Assembly (NCBI GenBank): GCA_028345575.1
Contig: JAOMDR010000016.1
Coordinates: 1-32,310 of the forward strand
Reading direction: 5' to 3'
Origin: Candidatus Nitrosopelagicus sp.
GTDB lineage: Archaea > Thermoproteota > Nitrososphaeria > Nitrososphaerales > Nitrosopumilaceae
Length of the DNA: 32,310 bases
In this document: positions 14,534 to 21,784 of the stretch, one piece after another
How the letters are laid out: every line of letters starts with the position of its first letter
Position numbering within the stretch: the first letter of the stretch is position 1
Made by a program: the position numbers and the translations under genes
The notes under the pieces: generated by a model
The model's database searches: none
What the model was told of the DNA's origin: nothing
The model's input: the letters and a program-made list of their open reading frames with translations, nothing else

Positions 14534-15165
14534 TTAATTCCTTGTCTTAATAATTTGTATAATGCATTAATTATTGCAGATGCACAAGGACTTCCTCCTT
14601 TACGACCAATATTTGTTATAAATGGAATTTCTGTTTTTGACAACTCGTCTTTTGATTCCACTGCAGAAACAAAACCTACTGGCATGCCAACAACCAATGC
14701 AGGCTTTACCAATCCTTCTCTAAACATTTCCATTACTTCTAAAAGTGCAGTTGGGGCATTTCCTACAACAACAATTCCTCCATCAATTTCTTTTTCAGCT
14801 ACTCTCATAGACATCTGTGCTCTAGTTTTTCCTGCTTTTTTTGCAGATTCCATTAAAGATGGATCTGAAATATTACAAATCATACTATTTCCAAAATCTT
14901 TTGGATTTTGTTTATTCATTAATCCAATAACACCATTCACATCTGCAACTATGCTCTGTCCATTTTTTAATGCATTAATTCCATTTGAAATTGCATCTTT
15001 ATGAAAAAGAAGCTTATTTTCTCTAGCAAAATCAAAATCTGCGGTTGAATGAATTATTCTTCTAACAATTGGCCATTCCATTTCATTGTATGGATGAGAA
15101 CCTATCTCATTTTCAATGATCTGCATACTTTCATCTTCTATCTCTTGTCCTTTCCTAGTTTGCAT
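14530..15165 (-). CDS. cobH: Precorrin-8X (cobalt-precorrin-8) methylmutase
   Basis: 211 residues, typical length. It contains the catalytic His in RRIIHSTADFDFA (H39), SIVADVNGVIGLMNK, and the C-terminal GNAPTALLEVMEMF, VVGMPVGFVSAVESK and RKGGSPCASAIINAL segments of CobH/CbiC. It moves the methyl group from C11 to C12, giving (cobalt-)cobyrinate. In this cobalt-early pathway CbiC is an equivalent name. Its start overlaps the cbiX 3' end by 11 nt, so they are co-transcribed. It is the last gene of the minus-strand cobalamin run. Confidence 0.95.
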   Translation of the reverse strand: MQTRKGQEIEDESMQIIENEIGSHPYNEMEWPIVRRIIHSTADFDFARENKLLFHKDAISNGINALKNGQSIVADVNGVIGLMNKQNPKDFGNSMICNISDPSLMESAKKAGKTRAQMSMRVAEKEIDGGIVVVGNAPTALLEVMEMFREGLVKPALVVGMPVGFVSAVESKDELSKTEIPFITNIGRKGGSPCASAIINALYKLLRQGIN

Positions 15166-15907
15166 CTTCTACCTCTTTAGCTCTTTCTAAAATTAAATCA
15201 ATCATTTTTTCATCTGTACCTAAGTGTTTTGTAACAAATACTTTCTTTAAATTTGCATTGTCTAAAGCTGGTAATAGATCGTTATTGACATCTATCTTCA
15301 CATGAGCCCCTTCATGTAAAAAATAAAAAACAATTATCAAAACTTCTGGATTATTCTTCTGACATGCCTGTATTCCTTCTTCTATTGTCGGTCCTTCAAT
15401 TTCTAAATAACAGCGACTGACATTTCTATAAGATGGTTTTAGCTCATCTACAACATAATCAATCGATATTCCTGAATTTGGATCTTTACTTCCATGTCCA
15501 ATAATGAGTACATCCACATTTTCTTTTGGAATATCTACTGAATTTTCTCTTAATGTGGTAATTACTCTGTTATCTACTAATTCTACTAATTTTTTATGCA
15601 TAGTCATTGGTTTTGTAACTAGAAATTTGATCTTTGTATCTTTTTGATACTTCATTGCATCTGCTACTGCAATCTTCACTTTTCTTCCTGGATATAGAAA
15701 ATATGGAACTATTGTCATTTGTTCAACGTCTTTTTTTAAACATACATCCATTCCATCTTCAATAAATGGTGGAACAACTTCTAAAAAGCAAAACTCTGTA
15801 AAATCATAATTTCCTTTTTCTCTAACTTTTTCACAAATCATCTCTAACTCTTCACCAGCTTCTCTTTCTCTACTTCCTCTATCAATTATCATTAATCCTC
15901 TTTTCAT
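15155..15907 (-). CDS. cbiX: Sirohydrochlorin cobaltochelatase, two CbiX domains
   Basis: 250 residues forming two tandem CbiX-like domains. The C-terminal one (about 130-245) keeps both metal-site histidines: H137 in IIGHGSKDP and H201 in FLHEGAHVKID. In the N-terminal one (about 1-110) the matching segments read IIDRGSRE and FLYPGRKVKI, so the histidines are replaced by R10 and K75. Hence only the C-terminal half should bind metal and the N-terminal half is probably structural. It inserts cobalt into sirohydrochlorin, the committing step of the cobalt-early route. The start overlaps the cbiG stop by ATGA (15904-15907). Confidence 0.92.
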   Translation of the reverse strand: MKRGLMIIDRGSREREAGEELEMICEKVREKGNYDFTEFCFLEVVPPFIEDGMDVCLKKDVEQMTIVPYFLYPGRKVKIAVADAMKYQKDTKIKFLVTKPMTMHKKLVELVDNRVITTLRENSVDIPKENVDVLIIGHGSKDPNSGISIDYVVDELKPSYRNVSRCYLEIEGPTIEEGIQACQKNNPEVLIIVFYFLHEGAHVKIDVNNDLLPALDNANLKKVFVTKHLGTDEKMIDLILERAKEVEDAN

Positions 15908-16962
15908 TTTATTATCCTCGCTATAGCCACTGTTAGATTAGGAGGAAATTTCTGTTTCTCAACTATTAATTCACCTTCTGATGATTTTATTGCAGCAGCC
16001 TCTGAAACACTTGCGGTTCCTTCAAACGCTTGAACTGTCTTTGAAGGATTTGGTGCAGTGATTGTTGCTAGCTCTTCTCTGTCAATGTATTCTATTGGTA
16101 CATTCATCTCTTTACCCAATTCAATTAGTCCTATGATATCTTTGTCTTTTTTAATAGATACAAACCTAGCTATTTGATTTTGTTTTAATTCAAATTTTTC
16201 TAATGTTTCATTTACTCCATTCAAAATAGTTTCTTTAGATGTATCCCAGTGTAATCCTATTCCTACAACCAAATTTGGAACTCTATATACTACAGAATCT
16301 TTCTCTACTTCCTCATCATTGATTTGGTCATTTGTAATTATCAAATATCCCTTAGAATCAGAATCTTTCAAATCTTTTATGTTTGAAAAAAATGTAATAT
16401 TTTCTGGTAGTTTTCCTTTCCACCATTCTTTTTTACCTGTATTCTGAAAAACTCCAATTTTTTCTTTGTTTACCATGAATGCGCTAATTCTAGTTACATT
16501 ACTATCATCATCAATTTTCCAACCAAATTCTCTTCCAACAAGATCTACTGCTATAGTTTTGTTAACATCTGCTGCTGTAGTGATGACCGGAGTAGCACCC
16601 ATCTTCTTTGCAATTTCATTTGAAAGTTCATTCGCTCCTCCTAAATGTCCTGATAAAACACTAATCACAAAATTTGCATTATCATCAATCACGATTACTG
16701 CAGGATCTGTTTTTTTATCTTTGATATGTGGCGCAAGTAATCTAATTACTGCACCTAATGAAAATAAACAAATTATTCCATCGTTATTTTTGAACAAATC
16801 AACAATCTTTTGAGTTGTAGACTCCTCATACCAGTGAATTTTTTCATTATCATTTGAAAATTTTATTGGTGCAAATATCTCAAAATCTGAAAAATGTTCT
16901 TTTAATTTTAAACCTATTTCTATTCCATTTTTTGTAATTGCTAAAACAGCTATTTTCTTCAT
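15904..16962 (-). CDS. cbiG: Cobalt-precorrin-5A hydrolase
   Basis: 352 residues with the usual CbiG order. The N-terminal domain (FSLGAVIRLLAPHIKDK, AVIVIDDNANFVISVLSGHLGGANELS, TPVITTAADVN) is followed by a mid region and the C-terminal CbiG_C domain (VVGIGLHWDTSKE onward, ending in GTASVSEAAAIKSS and LTVAIARI). It opens the delta-lactone of cobalt-precorrin-5A, releasing acetaldehyde. It starts a tight run with cbiX and cobH. A TATA-like box ahead of the start suggests a second promoter downstream of cbiD. Confidence 0.95.
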   Translation of the reverse strand: MKKIAVLAITKNGIEIGLKLKEHFSDFEIFAPIKFSNDNEKIHWYEESTTQKIVDLFKNNDGIICLFSLGAVIRLLAPHIKDKKTDPAVIVIDDNANFVISVLSGHLGGANELSNEIAKKMGATPVITTAADVNKTIAVDLVGREFGWKIDDDSNVTRISAFMVNKEKIGVFQNTGKKEWWKGKLPENITFFSNIKDLKDSDSKGYLIITNDQINDEEVEKDSVVYRVPNLVVGIGLHWDTSKETILNGVNETLEKFELKQNQIARFVSIKKDKDIIGLIELGKEMNVPIEYIDREELATITAPNPSKTVQAFEGTASVSEAAAIKSSEGELIVEKQKFPPNLTVAIARIIK

Positions 16963-16980
16963 AATATTAAAAATTCTGAA

Positions 16981-16990
16981 TTAATTAAAT
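16981..16990 (-). promoter_or_regulatory. TATA-like box of cbiG-cbiX-cobH
   Basis: The reverse complement reads ATTTAATTAA, 19-28 nt before ATG 16962, in the 42-nt gap after cbiD. Confidence 0.45.
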
Positions 16991-17004
16991 GCCTTACTCT
17001 ATTT

Positions 17005-18114
17005 CTAAAGTGTCCCTATCTCAATTTCTGTTCTAGATAACACTTTACCATCAAAATCAAACAGTATTACCTCAACTGGAATCTTTCCTTCTGAGTGTTG
17101 CATCATTTGTTTACATGTTTCATTTGTAATTTGATCAAAAAATCCTTCTACTTTGTCTTCCATGATGATCTCTTGAACATTTCTAGCAGTATTTGCACCT
17201 AGAATTTTACTAATGGTTTCTGATTTTGCATCACATCTTTTTGCAAGTTCAGAAAGAAATTTCATATCTACTTTTCCACCTTTCACATGAGTCTGTTTTA
17301 CACCTGCTGCCATTTTTGCTAATTTACCAATGAATCCTGCTACATATGCTTTTTTCAATTCTTTTCTTGCACATTGTTTAATTGTGTAACCTGAAAAATC
17401 TCCCATTTGAATAAATGAATGATCTGGTAATTCTATAATTTCTCTTGCAAAGTCTTCACTTCTTCCTCCAGTTGTTAAAACAACATAGTCATCATTCATA
17501 GAACTTACAACTGCAATCTGTTGTCGTATAGCTGCTGCAAACGATGCAGTTGAATATGGAATTACAATTCCACTTGTTCCTAAAATAGAAATCCCTCCCA
17601 TTATTCCAATTCTTGGGTTATCTGTTTTTGTTGATAATTCTTTTCCTTTTGGTACGGATATTGTAATCTTGATTCCATTTTTTTTAAGTAACTCTTCACC
17701 AGCTTCTCTAACATTTTCCAAAATCATTTTCTTTGGTGTTGGATTAATTGCAGCACTTCCAATTTCTAATCCTAATCCTGGCTTAGTAACTCGACCTACG
17801 CCCTCTCCACCATCAATTTCAATCTCATCAATCTTGTTTGTTAATTCAACATCAACAATAATTTCTGCACCATGTGTTACATCCGGATCATCTCCCCCAT
17901 CTTTTATTACAGAACACTTTGCTGAATCTTTAGTAAAATCACAGGAATTAATTTTAATATCTAATCTTGAGCGTTTTGGTAATATGATATCTGTTTGTTC
18001 AATTTTCTTTTGATTAATAATTGATAAAATTCCTGCCTTTGATGATGCTGTAGCACAACTTCCTGTTGTAAATCCTGTGCGTAATTTCTTTTTAGTTTCT
18101 GTATTTGTATCCAC
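17005..18114 (-). CDS. cbiD: Cobalt-precorrin-5B C1-methyltransferase
   Basis: 369 residues from GTG 18114. The N-terminus LRTGFTTGSCATASSKAG is the CbiD hallmark. It is followed by IKDGGDDPDVTHGAEI, GGEGVGRVTKPGLGL, INPTPKKMI, the central ISILGTSGIVIPYS and the C-terminal QMGDFSGYTIKQC and FIGKLAKMAAGVKQTH segments. It transfers a methyl group from S-adenosylmethionine to C1 of the corrinoid ring; metK, about 1.4 kb away, makes that cofactor. An AT-rich stretch at 18127-18144 probably holds its promoter. CbiG and CbiD act in consecutive steps. Confidence 0.95.
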   Translation of the reverse strand: MDTNTETKKKLRTGFTTGSCATASSKAGILSIINQKKIEQTDIILPKRSRLDIKINSCDFTKDSAKCSVIKDGGDDPDVTHGAEIIVDVELTNKIDEIEIDGGEGVGRVTKPGLGLEIGSAAINPTPKKMILENVREAGEELLKKNGIKITISVPKGKELSTKTDNPRIGIMGGISILGTSGIVIPYSTASFAAAIRQQIAVVSSMNDDYVVLTTGGRSEDFAREIIELPDHSFIQMGDFSGYTIKQCARKELKKAYVAGFIGKLAKMAAGVKQTHVKGGKVDMKFLSELAKRCDAKSETISKILGANTARNVQEIIMEDKVEGFFDQITNETCKQMMQHSEGKIPVEVILFDFDGKVLSRTEIEIGTL

Positions 18115-18148
18115 GTGAAATTTTTAATTTTTTATGTAATAACTTTTG

Positions 18149-18622
18149 TTACAAACTAAGAATTTCATTAAGAATAATCCATAATGTAACAACACCTAAT
18201 CCCCCATAAAGTAACAAATGTGTTGTTTTTTGTGATATTGGTTTCTCTCTATTATGTGTCTCTTGATTATAATCTCCTCCAAATTTTTGATTTTCTCTTC
18301 TCAATTCCTCAAAATTAAATCTCATATCGTCTCCCATCTTTTCTCCTTGTGCTTTCCAAAAATTTTGATAGTCTTCTCCTGATACATGTTCATCTTTATT
18401 TGATTGGTTTTTTCGATGAGATTTTAGATATTGATATGCTTCTGTAATTTCTTTGAATTTTTTACTAGCATTGATTTCATTATTTTTATCTGGATGATAT
18501 TTCAATGATAATTTTCTATAAGCCTGTTTGATCTCTTTATGACTGGAATCTTTAGTCACCCCTAAAATCTCTCTACATTCTTGCGCATTCTTGCCAAATT
18601 TCACATGAATTTTTGTTGTCAT
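18149..18622 (-). CDS. J-domain protein with C-terminal membrane segment
   Basis: 157 residues. A J domain at about 14-70 has [19 protein letters not shown], the HPD tripeptide in LKYHPDKN and [14 protein letters not shown] is what stimulates the ATPase of DnaK. There are no Gly/Phe, zinc-finger or C-terminal substrate domains as in DnaJ. Instead, a charged linker leads to a single hydrophobic helix ([20 protein letters not shown], about 134-153) at the extreme C-terminus, as in tail-anchored proteins. It probably recruits DnaK to the membrane. It is not next to dnaK (12 kb away), and lies divergent from the SDR gene with a shared AT-rich promoter. Confidence 0.88.
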   Translation of the reverse strand: MTTKIHVKFGKNAQECREILGVTKDSSHKEIKQAYRKLSLKYHPDKNNEINASKKFKEITEAYQYLKSHRKNQSNKDEHVSGEDYQNFWKAQGEKMGDDMRFNFEELRRENQKFGGDYNQETHNREKPISQKTTHLLLYGGLGVVTLWIILNEILSL

Positions 18623-18640
18623 GTACCTTCTCTGGATATG

Positions 18641-18660
18641 TTTAAAATAAAATATTTTAT
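18641..18660. promoter_or_regulatory. Shared divergent AT-rich promoter element
   Basis: TTTAAAATAA followed by AATATTTTAT lies in the 47-nt gap between starts 18622 and 18670. Its left half is about 25 nt from both start codons, so one near-palindromic element may serve both strands. Confidence 0.45.
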
Positions 18661-18669
18661 CATCTCATC

Positions 18670-19485
18670 ATGCGTACAAAAATTATTGATCGTGTGGTTA
18701 TATCTGGCGCAAAGGGCTTTGTTGGAAAAAACCTACGAAAATTTCTCTCTGCAAATGGGATTTCATCAATTCCAATATCTCGTCAAAACTTTAAAAACAA
18801 TAAATTTCCTTCATTAAAAAATTCATTACATTTTGTTCATCTTGCGGGAGTTGGTTCAGAATCTGTTAATCAGGATTCATTTGTACAAGTTAACATTGAA
18901 CTAACAAAAACTGTGATTAATCTTTGTAAAAAAAATAATATTAAAAATATAATTTACTTTAGTGGTTTAGGAGTATCAAAAAATTCACGTTCTTCATATT
19001 TTATTTCTAAATTTAATGCTGAACAATTAATAAAAAAATCTGGACTTCAATATACAATATTTCGACCTTCATACATTCTAGGCAATGATGACTATCTGAC
19101 AAAAAATATTTCAAAACAACTGATAAAAAAACAGATACTTGTACCAGGTTCTGGAAAATTTCTTCTCCAACCAATATCAATTGATGATGTTTGTATGTGC
19201 ATAAATGCCGCATTACACTCATCGAAATTTTCAAATAAAATTATTGATCTAGTGGGACCTAATGAAATAACATTTCAAAATCTTATCAAAAAATCTGTAT
19301 CTTCTAAGATAAAATTTAAAAAAATAAATCTTGAATTGGCATATAAAAAAGCATTAAATGACATTAATTTTGAATATGGTGTTGAAGATTTGAATATACT
19401 AGTTGGTAACTATGTTGGAAATCATAAAAAATTACAAAATTTATGTGGTTTTAAATTTAAAAAAATTGAATCATTAAATGCCTGA
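18670..19485 (+). CDS. NAD(P)-dependent epimerase/dehydratase-like SDR protein
   Basis: 271 residues. An N-terminal Rossmann fold has G-x2-G-x2-G in [12 protein letters not shown] (11-22), HLAGVGSE near residue 58, [10 protein letters not shown], the YxxxK pair in [11 protein letters not shown], then [11 protein letters not shown] and PISIDDVC, as in extended or atypical SDRs of the NDUFA9/NmrA type. Substrate is unknown. Candidates include sugar nucleotide metabolism or a non-catalytic NAD(P)-binding role. The C-terminus is Lys/Asn-rich and shorter than classical epimerases. It overlaps the 3' end of metK by 12 nt. Confidence 0.85.
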   Translation: MRTKIIDRVVISGAKGFVGKNLRKFLSANGISSIPISRQNFKNNKFPSLKNSLHFVHLAGVGSESVNQDSFVQVNIELTKTVINLCKKNNIKNIIYFSGLGVSKNSRSSYFISKFNAEQLIKKSGLQYTIFRPSYILGNDDYLTKNISKQLIKKQILVPGSGKFLLQPISIDDVCMCINAALHSSKFSNKIIDLVGPNEITFQNLIKKSVSSKIKFKKINLELAYKKALNDINFEYGVEDLNILVGNYVGNHKKLQNLCGFKFKKIESLNA

Positions 19486-20631
19486 TTCTGTTTTCAATTT
19501 TTCAGCTTTGTCTGTTTTTTCCCAGTTGAATTCTGGCTCATTTCTACCAAAATGACCATATGCTGCGGTCTTTTTGTAAATTGGTCTTTTCAAATCTAAT
19601 TGTGATACAATTCCTGCTGGTCTCATATCAAAATTATTTTTAACTAATTCTTCAATTTTATCCTCTGAAATTTTATTTGTACCAAATGTATTTACCATTA
19701 AAGAAACTGGCTCTGCAACTCCAATTGCATAAGCAACTTGTACTTCACATCTATCTGCTAATCCTGCAGCAACAATATTTTTTGCAACATATCTGCACAT
19801 GTAACATGCTGATCTATCTACTTTTGATGGATCCTTTCCTGAAAATGCTCCGCCACCATGTCGACCCATTCCACCATAACTATCTACAATTATTTTTCTT
19901 CCAGTTAAGCCAGCATCTCCATGTGGTCCGCCAATTTCAAATTTACCTGTTGGGTTTACATGAATTTTGATATCTTCATTCCACAGACTTCCACAGACTG
20001 GTTTGATTACATGTTCAATTAATTGTGATGTTATCTCTTCATTTGTTATCTCTGGAGAATGTTGTGTAGAAAGTACTATTGCTTCAATTGCTTTTGGTTT
20101 ATCATCTTCATATCTAATTGATACTTGGGATTTTCCATCAGGTCTTGCCCAAGTTAGTTGATTACTTTTTCTAACATCTGTCAATTTTTTTGTTAATTTA
20201 TGAGCCAAAAGTATTGGTAGTGGCATTAACTCTTCAGTTTCATTACTAGCATATCCAAACATTAAACCTTGATCACCTGCACCTTGTTCTTTTTCGTCAT
20301 TTGCAGTAACACCTTGAGAGATATGTGGACTTTGTGGATCTAATTTTATCATTACTTCACAAGAGTGTGAATCAAATTTCAAATCTGGATTGTCATAACC
20401 AATTTCTGTAATTGTTTTTCGTATAACGCTTTCAATATCAAAACTTGCTTTTGATGTAACTTCTCCTGCTACTCCCACAAAATCAGTTGTTGTCATTGTT
20501 TCTACTGCAACTCTTGAATTTGGGTCACCTCTAAGATACTCATCTAAAATTGAATCTGATATCATATCACAAACCTTGTCTGGATGACCTTCGGTAACAG
20601 ATTCAGATGTAAATAGATAATTTTTGGTCAT
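19474..20631 (-). CDS. metK: S-adenosylmethionine synthetase, bacterial/eukaryotic type
   Basis: 385 residues. It matches the bacterial-type MetK family throughout: [16 protein letters not shown] at the N-terminus, the nucleotide-binding [31 protein letters not shown], and the P-loop-like [17 protein letters not shown], ending with FNWEKTD. It makes SAM from Met and ATP, which cbiD and other methyltransferases use. Most archaea instead carry the divergent archaeal MAT family, so this is a marker of transfer and is known in thaumarchaea. It begins 10 nt after the Sm gene stop, so the two are probably co-transcribed. Confidence 0.96.
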   Translation of the reverse strand: MTKNYLFTSESVTEGHPDKVCDMISDSILDEYLRGDPNSRVAVETMTTTDFVGVAGEVTSKASFDIESVIRKTITEIGYDNPDLKFDSHSCEVMIKLDPQSPHISQGVTANDEKEQGAGDQGLMFGYASNETEELMPLPILLAHKLTKKLTDVRKSNQLTWARPDGKSQVSIRYEDDKPKAIEAIVLSTQHSPEITNEEITSQLIEHVIKPVCGSLWNEDIKIHVNPTGKFEIGGPHGDAGLTGRKIIVDSYGGMGRHGGGAFSGKDPSKVDRSACYMCRYVAKNIVAAGLADRCEVQVAYAIGVAEPVSLMVNTFGTNKISEDKIEELVKNNFDMRPAGIVSQLDLKRPIYKKTAAYGHFGRNEPEFNWEKTDKAEKLKTESGI

Positions 20632-20641
20632 GATTATAAAA

Positions 20642-20887
20642 TTAGATTTCGTCTTCTAATTTTATGAATAGTACGTTGTTGCCTCTTAAAATTGCTCTAG
20701 CAAATTTACCAACTGTTTTACCATCAACTAATTCTTCAGCTTCGGTCATAATCAAATTCATGTAAGAATCAACATTTTTCATTTTACCCTTATACTCTAC
20801 TTCATTCTTTAATCTTACAATTACAGTTTTTTTTACATTCTTTTGTAAAGTTGTAAGTGGTCTTTTAGCAGCTGTAGTTTGTGACAT
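20642..20887 (-). CDS. Archaeal Sm-like (LSm) RNA-binding protein
   Basis: 81 residues, a single Sm fold. Sm1 is visible in [27 protein letters not shown] (split across about 23-49), and Sm2 in [14 protein letters not shown] (about 64-77) with the signature RGNNV. Archaeal Sm proteins form hexameric or heptameric rings that bind U-rich RNA. A TTTATATTC box around 20922-20930 is about 39 nt from the start, so this mRNA may have a short leader, unlike most neighbours. It is divergent from the RadB-like gene and precedes metK by 10 nt. Confidence 0.93.
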   Translation of the reverse strand: MSQTTAAKRPLTTLQKNVKKTVIVRLKNEVEYKGKMKNVDSYMNLIMTEAEELVDGKTVGKFARAILRGNNVLFIKLEDEI

Positions 20888-20952
20888 AAATTTTCTCTTG
20901 TGATGAATCGACTTTCTAGAGAATATAAAGTCTTGCTTAGATTAGAAAGAAG

Positions 20953-20962
20953 TTTTTATTTT
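20953..20962 (+). promoter_or_regulatory. TATA-like box of the RadB-like gene
   Basis: TTTTTATTTT lies about 25 nt before ATG 20983, in a strongly T-rich tract. Confidence 0.4.
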
Positions 20963-20982
20963 TATTATTTATTATTCATTAT

Positions 20983-21642
20983 ATGATTTCCTCACAGATC
21001 GATTCATTAGATAAAATTTTCTCAGGTGGACTACAAAATGGAATAATTACTGAGATCTCAGGTTTACGTGGAACTGGAAAAACACAACTTGCTTTACAAT
21101 TTGCAATTGAATTATTGAATGATAATAAAAAAATATTATTTATTGACACCACCGTTGAATTTAGACCTGAGCGATTTCTTCAAATTATACAATCCCAAAA
21201 TTTGCCTCCATCAATACTTGAAAATTTACATGTTTCACATGTGACTGATACTCAAAAACAATTTGATATTTTAAAAAATCTTGAGAATGATGATTTTTCT
21301 TTACTCATAATTGACAACATAACTGATCTATTCTCGTTTGAATATTCAAAAAAAGAGCATCTAATTGAAAAAAATACTAATTTTGGTAATTATATGATTA
21401 AACTTTCTAAATTAACTCAATTAAAAAATATCCCAATTATAATTACCAATCAAATCTTTTCTCATGATAATATGAAATACCAAAGAATGCATATGCATCT
21501 TGAAAATTATATTCATCAAAAAATTCAACTTGAAAAAATCAAAAATAAGTATATTTGTAAAGTTTCATCTCCATTTATTCAAGAAACAAAATTTGATTAT
21601 AAAATAACAAGTTCTGGAATAGAAGAAACTGAATCTATTTAA
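20983..21642 (+). CDS. RadB/RadA-paralogue RecA-family ATPase
   Basis: 219 residues, the short form lacking the N-terminal helix-hairpin-helix domain of RadA. It starts SLDKIFSGGLQNGIITEISG, with Walker A GLRGTGKT at 27-34, FIDTTVEFRPER, Walker B LLIIDNITDLF and IIITNQI, all typical of RadA paralogues. These help load or regulate the RadA recombinase. It could also be called a KaiC-like ATPase, but size and motif order fit RadB best. The downstream small membrane gene has its TATA box on this gene's stop codon. Confidence 0.85.
   Translation: MISSQIDSLDKIFSGGLQNGIITEISGLRGTGKTQLALQFAIELLNDNKKILFIDTTVEFRPERFLQIIQSQNLPPSILENLHVSHVTDTQKQFDILKNLENDDFSLLIIDNITDLFSFEYSKKEHLIEKNTNFGNYMIKLSKLTQLKNIPIIITNQIFSHDNMKYQRMHMHLENYIHQKIQLEKIKNKYICKVSSPFIQETKFDYKITSSGIEETESI
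21636..21642 (+). promoter_or_regulatory. TATA-like box on the RadB-like stop codon
   Basis: TATTTAA is centred about 26 nt before ATG 21665. Its last three bases are the TAA stop of the upstream gene. Confidence 0.45.
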
Positions 21643-21664
21643 CGTCGTTTGAATAAATTATGGT

Positions 21665-21784
21665 ATGGCTGATTTTTTTGACTCTATTCCTACTATTACT
21701 GTAATTTTATTAGCATTAGGTGTTGCAGGTGTGATGATTTATGAACGAACTAGACTTAGACAAGAAAAAAAACAAGACACTTGA
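21665..21784 (+). CDS. 39-aa single-pass membrane protein overlapping lhr
   Basis: ATG 21665 to TGA 21784. The sequence has an acidic N-terminus (ADFFDS), a hydrophobic helix IPTITVILLALGVAGVMIYE (about 8-27) and a basic tail RTRLRQEKKQ, a textbook single-pass topology with the tail inside. The last 44 nt overlap the start of lhr in another frame, and an AGGTG that could guide lhr translation lies within this gene. A TATA-like box fits a leaderless start. It is too short for default gene calling and its function is unknown. Confidence 0.65.
   Translation: MADFFDSIPTITVILLALGVAGVMIYERTRLRQEKKQDT
21727..21731 (+). promoter_or_regulatory. Shine-Dalgarno-like AGGTG for lhr
   Basis: AGGTG lies 9 nt before ATG 21741, a normal spacing. 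It fits internal translation of lhr on an mRNA begun upstream of the small membrane gene. Confidence 0.5.

Noticed and set aside
14555-15004. 149-codon plus-strand frame inside cobH
   Set aside because: Antisense shadow of a conserved cobalamin gene; Ser/Thr/Pro-rich with no recognisable domain.
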